Source: Sipunculus nudus (Eukaryota > Annelida > Sipuncula > Golfingiida > Sipunculidae). Taken from it: 64,000 bases of DNA. The position numbers and the translations under genes are program-made. Location of the stretch: contig CM049310.1 in the NCBI GenBank assembly GCA_026874595.1, forward strand, positions 42,595,558 through 42,659,557. Direction: 5' to 3'. Every line of letters starts with the position of its first letter. The first letter of the stretch is position 1. Shown piece by piece: positions 49,238-57,400 of this stretch. The notes under the pieces were generated by a model. That model was not told where the DNA came from, searched no databases, and worked only from the letters and a program-made list of their open reading frames with translations.

Positions 49238-49862
49238 ATTGGACAGACAACCTGTGGTGTATATAAGTTCCAGACGAGCTCAGCAGCACGATAGTCATAT
49301 GGAATCAATTGTAGAGCCCTGTGCCAAATAACAGTCACTCCGTTTATTAATGACAAGATGCTGACTTATGATGCCGAAACTGAACAGTCGACGTCCGCGG
49401 CGGTTATGCTGAACATTCTGTAGTGCTGAGCTTATATAGCAAGAAAGCAGACATGACGTCAAACATAGGAAATTCCACAACACGCACAAACAACTTTTTG
49501 TAAAACATGTTTAATGGCAGGGGCAACGTGACTCACAAACACATATATCAAATAACTACGTAAACACCAAAAAAACTCCCTACTGGTGTGCGTCATAACC
49601 GAAACATACGACCAACGACGTTTTATACATTGTTTCCACAAACCACGTTTAAGTAGCAGGGTATCCGGTACGTGATTAGCAGTCATATCCTCTTACAAAG
49701 ACATCACGTCCTTGACACTCGTATGAGCGAGTATGGTTTGTTTTACATACGGAGGTGTACATATGATGATGACACTGATATGTTAACACTTAACACATAT
49801 TAGTATATTCCTAATTTCGTGAAAGTTAACGGTCACTGTACTATTCACATGGTTCGATAGGT
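49238..49862. other. 625-bp gap in the IAP cluster
   Basis: It contains a TATA-like element for the spliced IAP (TATATA, minus, about 49260-49265) and TTTATT at 49340-49345 (minus AATAAA). A 75-codon minus-strand frame at 49459-49686 starts with ATG and has a hydrophobic stretch (CLRSYLIYVFVSHVAPAI). It could be a small gene, but nothing else supports it. Confidence 0.45.
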
Positions 49863-50750
49863 TCAAGCGATGAACACGTTTGCACTGCCATATATAGGTT
49901 CACGGCACACGGGACAGTGGAGCAAACACAGAGCACACTGGTTGCAGACGATTATATGTTTGCAGGGGAAAAAGATAACCTCCACTTCGTTTTCTAAGCA
50001 GACGGTGCACAACAGTGTGCGTCCTGTTTCCGCACGGCCGAACGTTTCACCGCCGACATCGAATGTGTCATGTCGTGCGCCGTGGCTGGGACGTCTTTGC
50101 TGGTCGGCAACTGATCGTGGCTTACAGCGGATAACAAACAGACATTTTGGGCTAAACCTTTCGTGTGCTTTCCATGGGTCATCGTTTGGTCCAAACTCCC
50201 CGCACTTCTTACCGCAGCAGAAGCATCGGGTCTGTGCGCCTACTCCTAGGTGAAAAAAACCTGCTTCAGCCATTTGCTCGGATGGGGGCACAGTCCCTAT
50301 TGGCCAGCGGCGGTGTAACGGTTTGAACGAGTCAAGTCTCTCCTCAAGTGTTCCCATGGCGGGTACGACAGGGTTGTGCTTGCGTATTCCCAAAGCCTCC
50401 ATAGTGTGAAATGACGTTGGATCAAGACTGTCTGGCGCCGGGATGTTGTCAGTCGGTTTCCCGTTGATAAAGGGACATGCGTTTCCAAAGTACAACATAT
50501 GGAACCACATAGGACAGAAACCTGTGGGATACTCAGTGAAAGATGCTGCACAAAAGGCGCAGTTGATCACGGCAGAAATGTCGTCGTAGTAAAACCCCGA
50601 AGCAGCCATCACGCGGGGTTTGATCATATCTTTTCCTGGCCAACTTTCAAACGTTTTCCTGCGGCACAGTTCGCTCTTCATACGTTTGACCTTCACATCT
50701 GGCGTTTCGGCCAGCTGTTGCCAACGGAATTTACTGTTTCCTTTACCCAT
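49863..50750 (-). CDS. IAP-like protein, two BIRs and RING
   Basis: A 295-aa protein from ATG 50750 (GTG upstream rejected). The first BIR (residues ~25-95) has C-A-F-C, sixteen residues, H, then seven rather than six residues to the last Cys, so it is slightly degenerate. The second BIR is canonical (CFCC, x16, H, x6, C). A C-terminal RING (CTVCLENE, FFPCKHIIVC, CPVCRE) completes it. The order is that of baculovirus and insect IAPs. TATAAAG (minus) at 50826-50832 lies 76 nt upstream. It is probably an anti-apoptotic E3 ligase, sharing a RING style with the other two IAP genes. Confidence 0.9.
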   Translation of the reverse strand: MGKGNSKFRWQQLAETPDVKVKRMKSELCRRKTFESWPGKDMIKPRVMAASGFYYDDISAVINCAFCAASFTEYPTGFCPMWFHMLYFGNACPFINGKPTDNIPAPDSLDPTSFHTMEALGIRKHNPVVPAMGTLEERLDSFKPLHRRWPIGTVPPSEQMAEAGFFHLGVGAQTRCFCCGKKCGEFGPNDDPWKAHERFSPKCLFVIRCKPRSVADQQRRPSHGARHDTFDVGGETFGRAETGRTLLCTVCLENEVEVIFFPCKHIIVCNQCALCLLHCPVCREPIYGSANVFIA

Positions 50751-51410
50751 CCTGATCACTTAATTCGGAACAACACGTCTACAAGAATGTCTGGTGCATT
50801 CAATGCTGCCTCGTCACGTACTATCCTTTATATGGACAGTGCGTGTGGTTACATCAGCGTTTTTCTGCGACGTTGCACACGACCCTCTTCTGTCAATGAC
50901 CGTTCGACAAAAACATGTTCAGGCATGACACGTTTCCAAGGTCAGTGTCCCAAACAGGTTGCCACTTGCATTCGAAAGTGATAGGGCACTCTAGTGTGCA
51001 CGTGACCATCATGTGCACGTGTGTTGTTGTTGCGCAACGAAACTACTCGTATGTATGGGGGGGGGGGGGGGGCTGCGGCACGTCGGCCTTGGGAACGTGC
51101 CGTGACATGCCTGTTTTGTCTAGACGGCGGCGAGTGTTCAGGCACAAAAAAACAGGTCTGACGTAAACCCTGATAATTTATGAGACACGGAGAAAACCAG
51201 GTCAGTGCACCGCACGTGCGCTTTGTAATAGGTGCGACTGCACCGGTGAAAGGCGTATAGTTCAGACTGTCTGTCGCGTATGGCCGTTTTCTTACACGGT
51301 GAACTGACCTTGTGATGGTATACCCGTGTACACGTTTATTTGATATATATGTAACATGGATTGGACTGACACATAACCTGTCATTGTATATTCAACGTTG
51401 ATGCGTCCTC
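50751..51410. promoter_or_regulatory. 660-bp divergent region between IAP and terminase exon 1
   Basis: It contains the IAP TATA box (50826-50832, minus), two GTGCACGTG words near 50996 and 51013, a 16-G run (51057-51072), and a TATATAT element near 51342-51349 before the terminase ATG at 51411. No gene is seen. Confidence 0.5.
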
Positions 51411-54400
51411 ATGGATGTCAGGGGCATAACCGGACAAACCTACGGGTCTGTTCAAAATCGGAAAAAATCACAGAAGACAGAAGGGCAGACGGCTGTTCGC
51501 GGCAGCAATCGTGACATCACACATAATGATCGCGAGAGTGAAGCGTGGAACACCGCGCCACGGGTTTACCCTGTCACTGCATACCGCCCCAGGGAATGGC
51601 AGGTCAACCAACACCCTTTAGTGCGTGACGTCCCTGACTGCACTTTGAGACACCCACTGTTCTCTTGGGTGGTGGATGATGTGTTCGACGATTACCTGTT
51701 CTGGAGGTCGGGTGTTTGCCGGTTACAGGGCAATGCCGAACTGCTTCAAAATGGCAAAGCGGACGACTTGTACAAGGAGTTTGACTCGCATAACCGTAGT
51801 CCGTCATCACGCAGTTTCACTGACATATGGCTCAACACAGAAGCGGGAGTTCGCCAGAACCATGCGCACGTCTGCATTCCCCTGGCTTCACAGATACCCA
51901 TGACCCTGTTTGAATTGCACGACTGGATGAAACACTCTGTGACCGGGATGTCTTCACGGTTGCGACCAGTGTCTCCCTCAGACAGGCTGGCTTTGGATGA
52001 AAGCGTGTGGCAGAACACTGAAACGCGAGCGGTGCTCAACTGGCTTAGTTTGTTACATTTGTTTTTTAAATACAAAGACATCGTTCTTGAACCGTTTCAG
52101 GGTCTCATGGTTATGCATATCGTCGCCTTTTCTGCCGCAGCGCGTGCGCCGGAGCACAACCACATGTTGCAGCGGATCATCAAACGATTTTTCATAGCGG
52201 GAGGATACAGCCGGCGTGTTATGACCGAAAGCCGGACGTCAAATATATGCGTGGCCCTCGTTCCCAGGCGCATGGGCAAAACATACATCACACAGGTCAC
52301 GCTGGCGGCGGGCATGCGGGCGACTGATATGCGGTTTGCATATTTTTCGTGTTCGCATGATCTCAGCCGTAAGGTAAAGGCAGATACTGTGCAACACGTC
52401 AACTCCATGCAGCTGATACTCGATCATTTGGACGCCAAAGCCAAACAACGTTTCCGAACGACCGTCAATCAGCAAAATCCTATGTACGAACCGAAGTTGG
52501 CGATACATTTTGAAAACGGGTTACACACGGAAATGTTTTTCCTCAGCTTGGGGAATCAAAATGTAAGTATAACTGTAGCTGGGATAAAGCCACTGGGTCG
52601 CATGGATGTGTGTGAGGGAAGGGAGGGATGATGTGAATAAAGAATGATAACGTGCAATGATTATTAGTATCTTTCATATGACACATGAACGTCCGTGGCA
52701 GAGGTTACACATATTAAAAATGCTGACGCCAGTGTTATCGCTTGTTATATACTTTTAATAATCATTGTTGTAAATACAGCAGTGATTCTTACAATGAAAC
52801 ACACTATGATTTCACATGGTAAAATAATTTGTGCGACCTTTCAGCAGGTCGCGCCACAAACCACAGCTAGCACACATATACAACACGTATTCATCGTCCA
52901 GTTGTTTAAGTTCCCATATGTTCTGCGGCAGGTCAATGCAAACGCTACCCGCACGACGGTTCTGTTCTGACTGCGACGGTGTGTTTGGATCGGACAGTTC
53001 AGGTACAGCAGTCTGCAATTTGAACTTGCATGTGGTACTCCTTTCCTCTAGCATCCTGTCAATGCCATGCTTTGACATGTCCTTCTCTGCGTCAGCTATC
53101 TGCCTGCTGACACGCGTGTACGTACTCCCTGGGACAGCACGCCTGGCTCCTGTAACACGGTTGCACAGGTTACCTAACCATCCTGGCATGGCCGAGTTCT
53201 TGTGTTGTGACACACACGACACCCGCACAAAGCGGTTAGGGTTCCCTGCCTCCACAGGCGTCTCTGTTGGGCCACGCCAACCCGCCTGGAGAGATGCGCA
53301 CAGACACTGTACGGCAGCTTGCGGGCCACCCCACCCGTTGTGTGAATACGTTTCGTCTTCTGACTGTTCACCCATGCAAGACGTGAAAAGTGAATGCTTC
53401 ACTAGGGCTGGCGGCACTGCAGGTACGGCGCCCGTCGCTGCGCCGTTGTCACAAAAGTACGTCCAAAAACTTTTACAGCTAGCTTGATAAAACAACTGCG
53501 GACCTGTTCTGGCCATTATATCGGTTACATCTGACGGGTTGGTGTTGTTTGTGTAAACAGGGATGTTATCGATCTCTGCAAATCCGGCGTACTTTCCTTT
53601 CCCCCTCCCGTGAACGAACAGCCAACTGGGGTGCACAACATGGCTGTTGGCCAACGTCCGACTCTGTAGCCAGGTGATACACTCTCTGTCGGTAATGCCC
53701 AGTATGCTGCCTACGGTGTTTTCAGGGAGGGTCACACGGTTTCCCGTTCTGTACGGTGCGCAGAGCCAAAATCTGCAAATCTGGTGGTATCCTCTGGCGG
53801 GCATCACATGTGCTCGTCCGTTCAGTTCTATTCTTACGGGAACTATACTGTGTTCGTCTGCGTTACCCTGTAGGTCGCTCAAGATGTAAATGTGGGTCTT
53901 GTTCACAACGCATAGTGATGACGCGCCTGTCTTGCAGTTGAGGCCGTAGAATACGTTCACTGTCTGTGAACGGGGTCTGCATATACGCGTATCACCTGAC
54001 ACGTCTGTCACCAGAAACACGTCACCTGGCGCCGAAAACGAAGGCCTCGAGAATTTGTCTATAACGTCTACCATTTTGGCGTCTGACAGAGCAGCTGTGC
54101 CGCCCACAGTTCAGCGACAACGTTAACACAAATAATACATGTCGGCCGGCTGACCGGCATGCTTCAATACAATACAGGTATAGGTTCCACCAGCGTGAAA
54201 CCGATGAATTCGATCAGCAGATCCAGAGGGTACGAAAGCCTTTGCAGCAGTTCTTCCATCATTCCGGGGTAACGCCATTCCACTGGGATGCCCCCCGGAA
54301 CGTAATGTCGTGTCAAACGCGAGTGCTTGTTGGGACAGAGGAACACCAAGTCATTTGGTTCACTCACGTTAATCCACATGGAACATTCGTCAGAATGTTG

Positions 54401-57400
54401 TTGGCCGCCGTGCGGTCCTTTGAATGTAAAATACCACACAGGCTCCATGAAGCGTACCGTTCCGTTATGCACACCAGCCCCATAAAAATGAACTTGCAAG
54501 TAATAAGGGACGTCTGGGTTTGTCCGACGGCCGTCCATATACCACTCAACGGCGGACTGCAACCTTGCGCCAAGTCCTTTATTGAAACGCAACTTTACCT
54601 GTCCGCATTCCCCCCTTAGGCGACTGATCACCCTCCTGAATATCAGTACCAACGCCACAGGGTTCATGTGCGAAAAAGCCCTCATAAGCGGATCGGTCAC
54701 ACCGGGCACGGCACAGCTGTCGCGAACCGTCAACCATCCGGCGTAAAGCGCGATCTGCTGGGATAATGTATCATGCACGTCAGGACAGATTGAAACGTTA
54801 GCGCACCATGTTAGAATGACGTTTATGTCATCCACCTGGTCAAACATTCTGCTCAGCATGGGGAGGCTAACTGAGGTCAGCACTCGGAAGATTTTGTCCT
54901 CGATCCCGCACTTGTACGTCCCCGTGCTCGCCGGGTCCATCTGCCGTTCTGAAAACACCTGTCCGTAATTGTGCATGTGAGATAACAGCATTACGGCCAC
55001 GGATCGCCTCCTGCCTTCCTCTGTTGCAGGTACAGCCGGTTCCCAATGGCAGATGAGTCGCATGCAGGTGTGTTCAGGTGTTAAGGCTTGCATTTCTGCA
55101 GACGTGGTTTGGTCTTCCGGGGCAGGATTAGCATCGTAAAACTGGTTCAGTACGCTTCGTAAATTAACTGCTGCGGACACGGTCTCTCCGGGAATGGCAC
55201 TCATTTCACTTTCGGCGGTTTGCGCACCTTCCTCTGTACCAGGCAGTTTTTCCAGCGCTTTCAAGGAACGGGCGTGGATAAGCCACTCGTTGAACATGCA
55301 CGTGACGCTTGACAAAATGAAATGTACAGGCACGGTTACTCTGTCCAGCGTGTCAGTGGGACCGTTCTCGTTGTCAATGAACACGATGTCCAGCCAATCT
55401 GTCAGCTCCACTGAAGAACCGGGCTCCCTGTTATACGATACAAGCTCTGGCCGTGGCATGTCCAGTTCTATGACCGTGCCTCCCACTAATGTATCGTAGA
55501 ACATGTTCCTTGGTTTGATTTCTGTGTAGCGGTTATGCCATCTGTGATCACGGGCTGACATGTAATGGGTCACCAGGCGTATCCAAAAAACTTCGTCAAC
55601 GCGACGGTGGTGTAGGTACAAGAACATGGACGCCGGGGCTCCAGCGGCTGTTCTCCATATCGGTTCATAGCAATCCTCAAATGGCCTGGTCACTGCTGGT
55701 CCGGTATGTGGATCACATAGGTCTTTTGCAGCCATGGTTGTTTGAGGTTTTCATCGGTGGGGGGCTTTCCCGAACGGGTTTTTACCAAGGGATCCCCCAA
55801 CGGGTGACGGGTTACCACCGCATGAAATGAACTATATGTTATTTGCGGTGGTGGTAGCTTATTCAGTAATGTCAACTAAACGGTAAAACGTAACGAGTAT
55901 GTCTCGCAGACGTTTCCGCTGAAGTAGTCCAAATATGGATAGGGTACCTTTGGAGGAATGTATGCCACTAGATGTCAGGAGGCAGCTTGAACTGCAACGA
56001 GGCGCGGGTTTTCTTCGGCTAGACAAGAAACGGTCGCCCACCGTCCCTGATGTGGCTGAAACGCTCAATAACGTGGACGGAAAGATTCTATCCAGTGTGT
56101 TGTTACCTTCGTTGAGCTTACACAGCGACGAAAGTATCTGCACTTTTTTATTTGGAAGTCCTGGAATCCCTGACGCTTTGCATGCAGACCAGGAATGCCT
56201 GCGTTTGTACAACTACATCTGCATCCGTTTGGCGGCTGTATATTTCGTGAGACGATTTCTGATTTCAAAAGAGGTCCCGCATAGCCATACATTCATGATC
56301 AGTTGTACGAGGTTTTCGTGTTTGATCGAAGGTTTACGCGACCTGTACTACCTGAAATATTCCGAGGTACAGCGGTTGGTGGATGCAATCGATAAGGCGA
56401 ATGAAGATATGCGAGCTGCGAGAGGAGAGGTCGACGTATGCACTGTAACTATGCGCGACCGTTGGATGGTGTCTGCATACGCTGCTTTCGGGTGTTTCAT
56501 GAGGCTGGTGGCAGAAGCGTGCCGTTTCCATTGCAAACCCACACCTGTGTCACTCGGTCATTCTAACACGGCGCGCCGTGTCCTGAACAGCTGTGAAGAC
56601 TCAGCTTTCATGTTGTCTGAAGACGGAACTACTGTCCTGAGTCACCTGCTTTTGCATGTTCCCCATTTGACACTAAATGAACTAGCTGTGTGACGCCTAC
56701 AGGTAAGCTTTTAAAGGTTTTCACGTAGCTTCCGCGGTGAAAGTTTACAAAATGGAAACAGGGGACTTAGAGTAACTGTGGATTATAGACACAGACGGCT
56801 TCATAAACGCTGGTGATGTGGTATGCAGGGCTTGGGTAGCATCGGCGTAAAATACCTGTATTTTGGACACCTGGATACATTCATACCGGTCACTGGGTCA
56901 TAAGCAGTGTACGTGATGTGGTTACACCCGCCGCCTTCGACGTCCTGTGTGGTGACCTGTCCAGCCACACCTGCTGAAAGCTGGCTAGACGTTGACGCCG
57001 GATGGTCGTAGATCCACATGGCATTCCTTTGTTTGCCCCGGTTCATGTCTGATACTGCATGTCTCATATGTGTGGCGAGGTATTTTTTCAATTCATCGAT
57101 TGTCCGGGATCCCCTGGTCGAGTCCTTTTCCGACGAAGTGAGAGATTCCACTGCAGAGCACCATGCGCGGGAGCATTCACCGTACGACGGACGAAGGTTG
57201 GGTGACAGCCGAGACAGGGCCTTGTAACACTCGTATTTCACATGTTTCGTGTCGTCTTGGGATGGGTGTGACACTTTGCTTGACACGTAATCGTGCAGAA
57301 GCGCGTCAGTCTCGGTGTATCGACTGAACAGGAGCTGATCAACAAGTGAAAAGTTGTACACCGTGACGGGTCGGGCTATTACCGCCATAACGAATTCCGG

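Noticed and set aside
50499-50981. 160-codon plus-strand frame over the two-BIR IAP
   Set aside because: Opposes a clear BIR/RING gene and has no independent support.
52563-52631. Terminase exon 1 ending naturally at 52631 with 22 extra residues
   Set aside because: Those codons follow GTAAGT, and the essential Walker B lies in a frame 5.8 kb downstream behind a strong acceptor.
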